Source: CAZABG01 sp964483465 (GTDB lineage: Bacteria; Chlamydiota; Chlamydiia; Chlamydiales; Parachlamydiaceae). From it: a DNA stretch of 51,271 nt. Below the pieces are notes generated by a model. It ran no database searches and had not been told where the DNA came from. It saw only the letters and a program-made list of their open reading frames with translations. The position numbers and the translations under genes were made by a program. Position 1 is the stretch's first letter. Each line of letters opens with the position of its first letter. The DNA lies in assembly GCA_964483465.1 (NCBI GenBank), contig CAZABG010000007.1, forward strand, positions 1 through 51,271, read 5' to 3'. This document shows positions 15,674-22,726 of the stretch, one piece after another.

Positions 15674-16369
15674 TTAACTACATATCCAGGCAAGCATCCC
15701 TTGCCTGGATAAAGTTTTTTCTTTTCTGTGAGAATAAAATCGCAGATCTTTAATCGTACATTCAGGGGCTACTTCAATATGATCCGCAAGTATTCCGGCT
15801 TCTCGCAATTCTTGTTTGGCCGCATTCTTTAAATCGTAGCAAAATGAGCCGGTAGGGTGTTCAAGCATAAAAGCGGGAGGATTTTCTTTAAATTCGAATG
15901 ATTCAGCTCCGATTGAAGGCCCGATGCCTACAAGTAAATCGCTTGCTTCTGTTCCATAGCGCTCTTTCAGTTTATGAATGGTTTTCGTGTAGATTCTCTT
16001 CTCTTGCCCTCTCCAGCCCGCATGCACTACGGCTAAAACTAACTTGTTCGGATCAAAAAAAACAGCGGCCTGACAGTCTGCTGTCCTTATGAATAAGGGA
16101 ATCATCGGTTTATTAGTGTGTATGCCGTCGCTATCTTTTAAATCATTCCATTCGCAAATTATGTCTCCATGCACTTGATGCACTTCATAAAACCTTTCAA
16201 TATTAAATGCCTTTAAAAGGGCTGATCGATTGGAATCGCTACTATCGACATCATGGCTTAAGCTTAAATTTCCGTTTTCTTTAGTGAAGGAATAGCACTT
16301 TATGCGCGGCTGATTTGAAAACAGGGAAAAGGTCAAAACAGGTGTCGAATTTATTATCTCTTTTTTCAT
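15674..16369 (-). CDS. pgeF: PgeF/YfiH-family purine nucleoside phosphorylase-laccase (peptidoglycan editing factor)
   Basis: About 231 residues of the DUF152/YfiH family. Motifs are HQVHGD, RTADCQA, VVHAGWRG, GIGPSIG and FYSHR, which supply the zinc-binding Cys and His residues. Family members act as purine nucleoside phosphorylases and help remove misplaced L-Ser from peptidoglycan precursors. I chose the ATG at 16369 (MKKEII); a GTG three codons upstream (16378) is equally in frame and neither has a clear Shine-Dalgarno site. Divergent from the membrane protein at 16403. Confidence 0.88.
   Translation of the reverse strand: MKKEIINSTPVLTFSLFSNQPRIKCYSFTKENGNLSLSHDVDSSDSNRSALLKAFNIERFYEVHQVHGDIICEWNDLKDSDGIHTNKPMIPLFIRTADCQAAVFFDPNKLVLAVVHAGWRGQEKRIYTKTIHKLKERYGTEASDLLVGIGPSIGAESFEFKENPPAFMLEHPTGSFCYDLKNAAKQELREAGILADHIEVAPECTIKDLRFYSHRKEKTLSRQGMLAWICS
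15684..15720 (+). terminator. Terminator of the small gene, embedded in the convergent pgeF coding end
   Basis: Perfect 11-base-pair stem, ATCCAGGCAAG (15684-15694) / CTTGCCTGGAT (15700-15710), with loop CATCC, followed by AAAG and six T (15715-15720). On the plus strand this ends transcripts of the gene at 15392. The same bases encode the last residues of PgeF on the minus strand. Confidence 0.75.
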
Positions 16370-16402
16370 AAACTGCACATTTTAAAATAGGAGTTGATAG
16401 TT

Positions 16403-16891
16403 ATGCAAGCTGCCTCAGCGTGTTGCTGTGAAATAAAATCTGAACCGGTAAAAAGTACCTTTTTAGAAACGTTAAAAAGTAAAAAATCGTATGAACTTGC
16501 TACGCAAGTTGCAAGAGCTGCCATTGCTGTCTTTGGCTTACTGCTGTCTCCCGTTACTTTTGTCGCATCATTTGCTGTAGGTACAATAGCCGGTGCTTTA
16601 TATTATCGGCATAATAAAGAGATCCCTGAAGCCTTAGAAACTCAGCCCATTTGCGCAAGAGGATATGCCGAAATGCTGGGTCAGGCGAAATTTCCGTCCA
16701 TTGTAAATCTTGGGATTACCTCTATTACGATCCTGGCGTGCATTTCTTGCCATACCGCCTTCTACGCCCCGTTTGCAGGGTTTTTTGTCGGCTTTTACCT
16801 CGGTCAAAAAGGGGGAGAACAAATATTTAGCGTTCAAGAATCGGGAGTGCCAGTTATAAAGCCTTTCGTTGTTGATTTTAGTAAGATTTAG
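16403..16891 (+). CDS. Membrane protein with two hydrophobic hairpins
   Basis: 162 residues, family not recognised. The start has a CCC cluster (residues 7-9 in SACCCEIK), which might be acylated. Two hydrophobic blocks follow, about residues 38-66 and 100-133, each long enough for a hairpin. GGAG (16390-16393) is 9 bases before the ATG at 16403, so this start is preferred over a TTG at 16394. Paired hydrophobic hairpins resemble Inc-type proteins; the assignment is only a possibility. Confidence 0.65.
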   Translation: MQAASACCCEIKSEPVKSTFLETLKSKKSYELATQVARAAIAVFGLLLSPVTFVASFAVGTIAGALYYRHNKEIPEALETQPICARGYAEMLGQAKFPSIVNLGITSITILACISCHTAFYAPFAGFFVGFYLGQKGGEQIFSVQESGVPVIKPFVVDFSKI

Positions 16892-16929
16892 TAATTGTTT
16901 TGATATATTAATTCGGGCATAATATTATT

Positions 16930-17895
16930 ATGCCCGTTGAGTTAAAAAAATTAATTGTCGATATTGGCGATAGAATCGATACGTCTCCTTATTGTCCCGA
17001 TCATTGGCACAGCGTCGTTGTTAAGGATGAAAGGGTGCAAGTCGATCTTACTCCTGGATGCGGTAACAAAAAACGCTTAATTTATGTCTTCCGCAACAAA
17101 GAAGACGGCAAGCTTTTGATTGGCCAGACCGATACGACGGCAAGAAAACGGCTTTATAGCTATCATACGACTTTCAATACAAAGCGTTCCGAGGGAAAGA
17201 AATTATTTCCTGCCGCTGTTCGAAAAAATCCCGATAAATTTGAGTGGGCTGTTTTAAAAGAACTAAAGTCCGACGAAAGCCTTGATAATTGGGAAAGAGC
17301 ATTTATCATCGCATTAAAAACTATCGCGCATGGCTACAATCAAAACATAGGCGGCGGCGGCGGTGCTTGCGTTCCCAAAAAAGAAGTAAAATCCGATGCT
17401 GAAAACAAAGCGCCGGAAAGTCCTGTTAAAAAGGCGGAAGAACTTCTTGAAAGTTCTCGCATATATGATTTTTACAAAGACAAGGAAGGATTCTTTCACG
17501 CAGATTGGTCGCCTACCGCGAAAAAAGTAGGCTCAAAAATCTACGGTATTCTTCTAAAAAGAGATTTCATTTATATCGGCAAAACCGATCAGGAATTGCG
17601 TAAAAGATCTTATCAACATTTTTCAAATTCCAGATCTGATACAGAGAAAAAAGACCTGCCTCTTTATTCGGAAATGGCTAAGTCTGACGAAGGAAAAGTT
17701 CTTCTCGTGGAAAATGATGTGAATAGCCCTGAGAGAAAAGAAGGAAAGGTTAGAAAAGCCTTCGAAGACGCAGGTTATACAGTCGCAAATGTAGCCGGAA
17801 CCGGCGGCGGCGGCGCATCTAAAATAAGAAGAGTCTTATTTCCGACGGATGGCGGCGCACCCTCTCCCAAAAAACTTAGACCTTCAACGGATTAA
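16930..17895 (+). CDS. Protein with two tandem GIY-YIG nuclease-like domains
   Basis: 321 residues. Domain 1 has LIYVFRN (50-56) and LIGQTD (63-68), an Arg at 72/74, His79, Glu122 in NWERAF, and GYNQNI followed by GGGGG (141-145). Domain 2 has KIYGILL (203-209), YIGKTD (215-220), Arg224/226, His230, Glu268 or Glu271, and GYTVANVAG followed by GGGG (292-295). The repeat of the whole unit, glycine tail included, points to an internal duplication. GIY-YIG enzymes cut DNA or RNA with one metal ion. The C terminus has two basic clusters (KIRR, PKKLR). Preceded by TTGATA-17-TATTAT ending one base before the ATG. Overlaps rsmB by 12 bases, convergent. Confidence 0.75.
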   Translation: MPVELKKLIVDIGDRIDTSPYCPDHWHSVVVKDERVQVDLTPGCGNKKRLIYVFRNKEDGKLLIGQTDTTARKRLYSYHTTFNTKRSEGKKLFPAAVRKNPDKFEWAVLKELKSDESLDNWERAFIIALKTIAHGYNQNIGGGGGACVPKKEVKSDAENKAPESPVKKAEELLESSRIYDFYKDKEGFFHADWSPTAKKVGSKIYGILLKRDFIYIGKTDQELRKRSYQHFSNSRSDTEKKDLPLYSEMAKSDEGKVLLVENDVNSPERKEGKVRKAFEDAGYTVANVAGTGGGGASKIRRVLFPTDGGAPSPKKLRPSTD

Positions 17896-18927
17896 TCCCA
17901 TATAGCCCCCGTCCAATCCCTTTTCATCGGGAAGGATCGTTTTTGAAAAGGCGGCTTTTTGCGGCATCTCATTTTCTTCATCGAGAATGGAGCAGGTCAT
18001 ATAGCAAACGTTTTTCCCAAGTTTTTGCCCTTTTTCAAAAAGCTTGATTTGCAGCTCGTGCATTTTCATAACAGATTCTTTTGTCAAGCGATGGCGCGCT
18101 TCGGGACGCTTGTTTAAAACGCCGGAATTAGAGCAAGGGGCGTCAATTATGACTAAATCAAATTGTTTATCTTCCGGATATTCTAGAGCGCTTCCTTGTG
18201 TGAAATGGGCTTTAATTCCGAGACGATTGAAATTTTGAAACATTTCACGCCCCTCTTTCAAATCATTTACGTAAAATTCGCTATTTGGAAAAAATTCACT
18301 AAGCGCGATCGTCTTTCCTCCAGGATTTGCGCATAGGTCAAGAATCGTTTTTGGAGGATCGATTTCGTGAACGAGCGCTTCTATTAAATAAAACGGGGTA
18401 GGGTTTTGTACATAATACCGATCTGAATCAAGGTAAGGGGAAAGCTTTTCGACCTCTATAAATTTCTTATCCAACCTGTCCCTTACAAAAAGCCTAGCAG
18501 GCTGATTCATAGCTAAATAAATCTCTTCCGTAAACCGGCCTTTTAATAAAGAGGGATAAGCGTCTTCCTCTTTATACTCCAACCTACTATTCAAGTTTCT
18601 TAGGTAGTGGTTAAAGAATTTAACAAATAATGGGTGGCAAACCTTTTTGCTGACTTCTATCCATTCATTTTGCGCAGCAAAGGCAGGTGTTTTCATAAAG
18701 AAGCGTTCATAAAGGGCTAAATAAAGAAGCGTTCTTTCTTTTAGTTTTTTAGGACGATTCTTTTTTATAAAAGAATCTAAAACCAAGAGGTATTGACAAG
18801 TGCCATAGGCTAAACTTTTGGCAAATGGATCAAGCTCGGCGCTATTTAGGAAGGCCCCTTCTTTTAAAAAGGCGTTTAAGGCATTAAATGCGATTTCGCG
18901 GGAACGAGAAGGGTTTTTGATGTCCAT
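17884..18927 (-). CDS. rsmB: RsmB-like 16S rRNA m5C methyltransferase (NOL1/NOP2/Sun family)
   Basis: 347 residues: a NusB-like helical N-terminal domain (1-130), then the SAM-binding motif LDLCANPGGKT (197-206), the DAPCSNSG motif with Cys265 and the catalytic TCS with Cys312. The enzyme makes 5-methylcytosine in 16S rRNA. It is shorter than E. coli RsmB (429 residues). The start lies 52 bases inside the preceding DUF2063 gene, so it appears to be the last gene of the MNIO operon and translationally coupled, probably by position only. Confidence 0.85.
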   Translation of the reverse strand: MDIKNPSRSREIAFNALNAFLKEGAFLNSAELDPFAKSLAYGTCQYLLVLDSFIKKNRPKKLKERTLLYLALYERFFMKTPAFAAQNEWIEVSKKVCHPLFVKFFNHYLRNLNSRLEYKEEDAYPSLLKGRFTEEIYLAMNQPARLFVRDRLDKKFIEVEKLSPYLDSDRYYVQNPTPFYLIEALVHEIDPPKTILDLCANPGGKTIALSEFFPNSEFYVNDLKEGREMFQNFNRLGIKAHFTQGSALEYPEDKQFDLVIIDAPCSNSGVLNKRPEARHRLTKESVMKMHELQIKLFEKGQKLGKNVCYMTCSILDEENEMPQKAAFSKTILPDEKGLDGGYMGLIR

Positions 18928-19694
18928 TTTTGAATCCAGGCCGATAGTTTGGCTTCTGCTTTATCTTGAAAAGGATGATCTTCAAGTATATCGCAGAGCT
19001 CATTTAAAGAAAGAGCCTTTTCAAAAAGGGATAAAATCCGGAATTCGGCTTCGTCGACCTCTTGCCAGGCGAGGTCGTAGTTTTGATTTCTATAAAAAAT
19101 AAAGTAATAAGGACGTCCTTTATTCAACGTGGGAAAGGGATTGTCGAGCCAGTAATCTGCCTCTTGCTTTAATGCTTCACGTCGAAAGGAGAAGAGATCG
19201 TAGGGCATTTCAAATAAGAAAAGCGAGGGCGAATGCACCAATTTTTCGTCTAAATCATAAGAGGAGGGTTTAAAGTCTTTGGCTAAAAAGGATGAAATAT
19301 AGGCCCAGTCAATTTTAGCTGCGTTTAAAACGAGCGCTTTATCGTTTTCTTGATAAGCCTCTTCAATCCATTTAGGGAATTTTTCCCCTAATAAATTGAT
19401 ATTCCAGTCGTAGGGTTTATATTTTCTTATAAAGGGTATAGCAAGCTGTTCATTAAAAGGGGTTGTTCCAAATAAAGCGAGAACGAGAGGAAAGTGCTCC
19501 TGCATCGTATTAATTAAACGCCACCAGTACTGCTGATTATAAATTTCAATTCGTTCATGGGGTTCAAGCGTGGGGCTTTTTTTAATATATAAAGGCGCCT
19601 CTTCTTGAATATTTATCGCGGCAATAGTCTGGTCATCATTTAAAGGGGTTGCGATTTGCTTTGTAAACCAGGCTTGCATCTCTTTTAATTTCAT
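18876..19694 (-). CDS. DUF2063 protein, partner of the MNIO enzyme (HvfC/BufC-like)
   Basis: 272 residues. The N-terminal part (about 1-95) matches the DUF2063 pattern: MQAWFTKQI, then RIEIYNQQYWWRL and the EHFPLVLALFG stretch. A C-terminal domain follows, as in HvfC/BufC proteins. In known systems this protein binds the leader region of the precursor and presents it to the DUF692 enzyme. It starts with an ATGA overlap on the enzyme gene, and its end overlaps rsmB. The close coupling and the order enzyme-partner match bufferin-type operons. Function inferred from family and context. Confidence 0.82.
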   Translation of the reverse strand: MKLKEMQAWFTKQIATPLNDDQTIAAINIQEEAPLYIKKSPTLEPHERIEIYNQQYWWRLINTMQEHFPLVLALFGTTPFNEQLAIPFIRKYKPYDWNINLLGEKFPKWIEEAYQENDKALVLNAAKIDWAYISSFLAKDFKPSSYDLDEKLVHSPSLFLFEMPYDLFSFRREALKQEADYWLDNPFPTLNKGRPYYFIFYRNQNYDLAWQEVDEAEFRILSLFEKALSLNELCDILEDHPFQDKAEAKLSAWIQKWTSKTLLVPAKSHLMP

Positions 19695-20506
19695 TTTGCC
19701 GCAAGCTCGCGTTGATAATTTTTAGCTTTTAATGCCTCGTTCCATGTTTCGTGGAAGGGGATGAAGTTATCGTCCCATTCAAGCAGCGTAGACGCGGGGC
19801 GTAATGGATAAATTTTGCCGTAAAGCTCCCAGACCGCATCGCAAACATAGTTATCATGGGTGTCAAGGCAGTGGGTGCCTTTATCGGTATGTCCTGCCAG
19901 ATGGTACTGAATAACTCTTTCTAAAGGTATTTTTGTAATATAGTCCATGGGATCAAACCCATGATTTCTTGAAGAAACGTAGACATTGTTGACGTCGAGC
20001 ATCATTTTAACGTCGGCTTTTTCTGCAATGGCACCATAAAATTCCCATTCAGGCATTTGATCGTCGTTAAAGGCAACATAAGAGGAGAGATTTTCAAGGG
20101 CAAACGGGAGTTCTAGAAAGTCTTGGACGATGCGCGCGCGCTCCGCTACATAATCGATCACTTCTTTTGTATAAGGTAATGGCAAAAGATCGTGATAATG
20201 GGCGCCTTCCAATTTACCCCAGCATAGATGATCCGAAATCCAAGGAGTCTTGGTTCTTCTTGCTAAGGCTTTCAATTTTTTTAGATAATCAAAATCGAGA
20301 GGATCTACCGATCCAATAGCAAGAGAAACCCCATGCTGAACGACAGGGTATTTTTCACAAATGGAGTCGAGTATGGCCATCGGCCTTCCTCCATCCCCCA
20401 TGAAATTTTCACTGATGATTTCAAACCAGTCGATTTTAGGCCATTCCGTTAGAATAGTCGAGTAATGGTCAGGCCTAAGACCAATCCCGATACCTAGATT
20501 TTTCAC
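19691..20506 (-). CDS. MNIO-family (DUF692) iron enzyme, HvfB/BufB-like RiPP modification enzyme
   Basis: 271 residues with a TIM-barrel DUF692 sequence. Likely metal ligands are seen in QHGVSL (His58), SDHLCW (His93), LENLSSY (Glu138), LDVNNV (Asp171, Asn174), HLAGH (His202, His206), DTHD (Asp215, His217) and LLEWDD (Glu243). Multinuclear non-heme iron oxidative enzymes of this family rebuild Cys residues of ribosomal peptides into thiooxazole or oxazolone-thioamide groups; bufferins made this way bind copper. It follows two Cys-rich secreted peptides and overlaps its DUF2063 partner by 4 bases, which is the full biosynthetic set. Confidence 0.9.
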   Translation of the reverse strand: MKNLGIGIGLRPDHYSTILTEWPKIDWFEIISENFMGDGGRPMAILDSICEKYPVVQHGVSLAIGSVDPLDFDYLKKLKALARRTKTPWISDHLCWGKLEGAHYHDLLPLPYTKEVIDYVAERARIVQDFLELPFALENLSSYVAFNDDQMPEWEFYGAIAEKADVKMMLDVNNVYVSSRNHGFDPMDYITKIPLERVIQYHLAGHTDKGTHCLDTHDNYVCDAVWELYGKIYPLRPASTLLEWDDNFIPFHETWNEALKAKNYQRELAAK

Positions 20507-20522
20507 TCTGGATAAAGGCTCT

Positions 20523-20942
20523 TTATTTAGTTAGATTGTCGCGTTTTTCTTTCATTAGCTTGTCGTAGACGACTTTAACAGCTAAATCCTTATTGGAAAA
20601 TCCGCATTTGCTCGTCCCTTTGCATTTACCTTGCCCTGCGCATTTATTGTCATCAGTTGCGCAAGCGTTCAAGCCTTTGCATTCATTCGTTTTAGCGCAG
20701 CGCTGGGAGGCGACTTTTCGGGCGAGCGCTTTTCCTTCTTCATCAAGAGAGTTATAAAGCTTCAACCCTTCTTGACTTAATTCTAATTTGATGTCGTCAT
20801 CGGTCATGAGATGATAATTCATGTTGCCGTACGCCGCATCTTGAGCTTCCGGAGCTTTAGTATCTTTCGCGTCTGCCGCATTAAGCGAAAACGCTGCCGA
20901 TAAACCTATGAGAATCAACTTTTTATAGTGTTGTTTTTTCAT
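20523..20942 (-). CDS. Secreted Cys-rich peptide, probable MNIO precursor (BufA-like)
   Basis: 139 residues with a signal peptide (about 1-23, KKLILIGLSAAFSLNAADA). A charged middle part is followed by six Cys at 82, 88, 94, 101, 107 and 113, spaced 6-6-7-6-6, in small units such as CKGLNA, CAGQGK and CKGTSK. This resembles BufA-type precursors modified by DUF692 enzymes. A helical tail of about 25 residues follows the Cys core, which is less usual. AGGAG lies 9 bases before the ATG. The gene stops 16 bases before the enzyme gene. No intact classical metallothionein pattern is seen. Confidence 0.78.
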   Translation of the reverse strand: MKKQHYKKLILIGLSAAFSLNAADAKDTKAPEAQDAAYGNMNYHLMTDDDIKLELSQEGLKLYNSLDEEGKALARKVASQRCAKTNECKGLNACATDDNKCAGQGKCKGTSKCGFSNKDLAVKVVYDKLMKEKRDNLTK

Positions 20943-20971
20943 GATTCAAACTCCTTTTAGTTGATGAAAGC

Positions 20972-20992
20972 TCCCCCTCATGGAGAGGGGGA
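20972..20992 (-). terminator. Hairpin between the two precursor genes, possible attenuator
   Basis: Perfect 8-base-pair GC-rich stem, TCCCCCTC (20972-20979) / GAGGGGGA (20985-20992), loop of 5. On the minus-strand transcript it is followed by AGCTTTCATC, a poor T tract, so it would only partly terminate or would protect the 3' end of the first message. It lies between the genes at 21331 and 20942. Confidence 0.5.
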
Positions 20993-21004
20993 TATAAAAA
21001 CTAA

Positions 21005-21331
21005 TTAAGCCAATAATTTTTGACGGTTAGTTTCGTTGTTCTTGTCTTTACCGCAACCGCAGCCGCCGGCTAGGATATGACCGCATGATCCGCCGTTTTT
21101 CTTTTTAATGTCTTGTGGTTGGTTTGGATTGTTTGTTGTATTTGGGTTGTTAGGCTGTGTGGTTGTGTTTGGCTGTTGTTTGTGGCCGCAAGATCCGCCG
21201 CCGCATGATCCGCCAGCGAGCATCATTTGCGTTTCATCAACTTGCTCTTCATCAGCATGAGCTGGAGCTGCGACAACTAGGCCGAGCAAAAGAGCTGATA
21301 ATGCTAATGCTTTGAAATTTCTTTTTTTCAT
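21005..21331 (-). CDS. Secreted Cys/Gly-rich peptide, second probable MNIO precursor (HvfA-like)
   Basis: 108 residues with a clear signal peptide (1-26, cut after PAHA). The mature part has two Cys clusters: GGSCGGGSCGH (Cys43, Cys48) and GGSCGHILAGGCGCGK (Cys83, Cys91, Cys93), joined by a linker rich in Asn, Pro, Thr and Gln. Repeated SCG units next to Gly are expected for a substrate of a DUF692 enzyme. It is the first gene of the operon, with AGGAGA 5 bases before the ATG and its own promoter. It is unlike the second precursor outside the Cys motifs. A periplasmic metal-binding peptide is the simplest role. Confidence 0.75.
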   Translation of the reverse strand: MKKRNFKALALSALLLGLVVAAPAHADEEQVDETQMMLAGGSCGGGSCGHKQQPNTTTQPNNPNTTNNPNQPQDIKKKNGGSCGHILAGGCGCGKDKNNETNRQKLLA

Positions 21332-21366
21332 GGTGTTCTCCTATTAAACCCATTTTTGTAATTTTG

Positions 21367-21395
21367 TTTTTACATTAAAAAAACTAGAAAATCAA
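21367..21395 (-). promoter_or_regulatory. Candidate promoter of the MNIO operon
   Basis: On the minus strand TTGATT (21395 to 21390), 17 bases, TAAAAA (21372 to 21367). It lies about 36 bases before the first precursor start, in the 128-base gap divergent from the MFS gene. No convincing metal-regulator operator was recognised. Confidence 0.4.
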
Positions 21396-21459
21396 GTGAA
21401 GCTTTTTTTTAACCTAAGCCATTAATGTTAGATAATTATTTGAAATAACTTAACTTTTA

Positions 21460-22695
21460 ATGTCATATATAATAGAATCTTTACTATCTTACCCATGCAA
21501 GAAAATGAATAGTTTCTTTTCGGCGCCTATTTTTAGTTTACTAATACTCTGTGTTTTCCATTTTTTGGTCGATTTTATGATTGGAATATGGCCTGTATTT
21601 AAGACACTTAATAATCTCGATGTAGCTCTTGCTGGACTTATTTGGGCGATCGGGGCTTCTTGCGGCGAAGGGATGCAAGTGGTGTTTGGACGCCTCTCCG
21701 ATTCAGGCCACCGTAAAGCTTTGATTCTCTTTGGTGTGCTGGTAAGTGCGTCAGGGGCATTTTTTGCCTATACAACCAGTTACCCTCTCTTTGGATTCTT
21801 GTTTTGGCTAGTATGTTTAGGATCTGGCGCCTTTCATCCGGCAGCCGTTGGCATGGTGGGAAGGCTTAATGAAAAGAGACGGTCAACCTACATAACAATA
21901 TTTGCTATGTTTGGAGCGCTAGGCCTTGCCATGAGCCAAATTACCTATTCCTGGGTATATCTCGCTACAAACGCGAATACTTTTTATCTTATTATTCCCG
22001 CCTTCTTGCTAGTTGTATTTTCATTAAAGAGCGCAGTTCTTCCTGCAACCGATAATATAAAGAAGAAGCGCCCTCCCTTTTTAAGCTTTCTTAAATTTTT
22101 TAAGAACCGATCCCTTCGCCTTTTGTACATCTCTCAGGTTTGCAATCAAGCCCTTGCCTGGGGGCTTATTTTCTTATTGCCGGACTTGTTAAAATCGAGA
22201 GGGTATGAGCCTTGGCTTGTTTATGGCGGGGGGCATTTGGCGTACGTCCTTGGGGGAGTGTTTTTACTTATACCAAGCGGGTTTCTTGCGGATAAATATT
22301 CTTCTAAGTCGGTTATTTGGATTTCTTCATTAATTGGAACACTTGCTCTTTATTCCATACTTTTTATGCCTGAGCTAGAAGAAGGCCAAATCATTCCGCT
22401 TCTTTTTATAACGGGCGCTGCCATTGCAGTGGTAAATCCTGTTTCAGTATCCCTTGGAAACAAGATTTCTCCTAGTAATCCAGGCATGGTTTCGGCCTTC
22501 CTTATGGGATGCGTTTGGTGTGTAGCTGAGTTTATAGGGCCGGGAGGAGGCTCTCTTTTAACAAAATTATTTGAAGAAGACGCTTATGCCAGGGCATTAA
22601 TGCTCTTGGGTCTTATTTCATTTGCAGGAATTATAGCCGCCTACAGTCTTCCGGCCGAAGCGGACGAGCTTGCCGTTGATAATCTAATTGATTGA
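21460..22695 (+). CDS. MFS transporter of the Fsr (fosmidomycin resistance) type
   Basis: 411 residues, about 11-12 membrane helices. The GSGAFHPAAVGMV stretch (the HPxA region) and the FGRLSDSGHRK loop place it near Fsr-type MFS exporters. A second Met at position 21505 (MNSFF) would give a shorter form of 396 residues, which lacks the odd polar start. No Shine-Dalgarno site is seen; GATAAT (21431-21436) may be part of its promoter. It is divergent from the MNIO operon; a role in exporting a product is conceivable but unproven. Its substrate cannot be named. Confidence 0.8.
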   Translation: MSYIIESLLSYPCKKMNSFFSAPIFSLLILCVFHFLVDFMIGIWPVFKTLNNLDVALAGLIWAIGASCGEGMQVVFGRLSDSGHRKALILFGVLVSASGAFFAYTTSYPLFGFLFWLVCLGSGAFHPAAVGMVGRLNEKRRSTYITIFAMFGALGLAMSQITYSWVYLATNANTFYLIIPAFLLVVFSLKSAVLPATDNIKKKRPPFLSFLKFFKNRSLRLLYISQVCNQALAWGLIFLLPDLLKSRGYEPWLVYGGGHLAYVLGGVFLLIPSGFLADKYSSKSVIWISSLIGTLALYSILFMPELEEGQIIPLLFITGAAIAVVNPVSVSLGNKISPSNPGMVSAFLMGCVWCVAEFIGPGGGSLLTKLFEEDAYARALMLLGLISFAGIIAAYSLPAEADELAVDNLID

Positions 22696-22717
22696 CTCTA
22701 GGGTTATAATTTATAAT
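22688..22717 (+). promoter_or_regulatory. Strong promoter of the MORN-repeat gene
   Basis: TTGATT (22688-22693), 18 bases, TATAAT (22712-22717). It overlaps the stop codon of the MFS gene. The start of transcription should fall near 22724, giving a leader of about 3 bases before the ATG at 22727. Confidence 0.6.
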
Positions 22718-22726
22718 TTCTGCTAC

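Noticed and set aside
17341..17370. GGC-rich runs in the GIY-YIG gene as a simple-sequence phase-variation tract
   Set aside because: The runs encode the glycine tails and are in triplets, so length change would not shift the frame.
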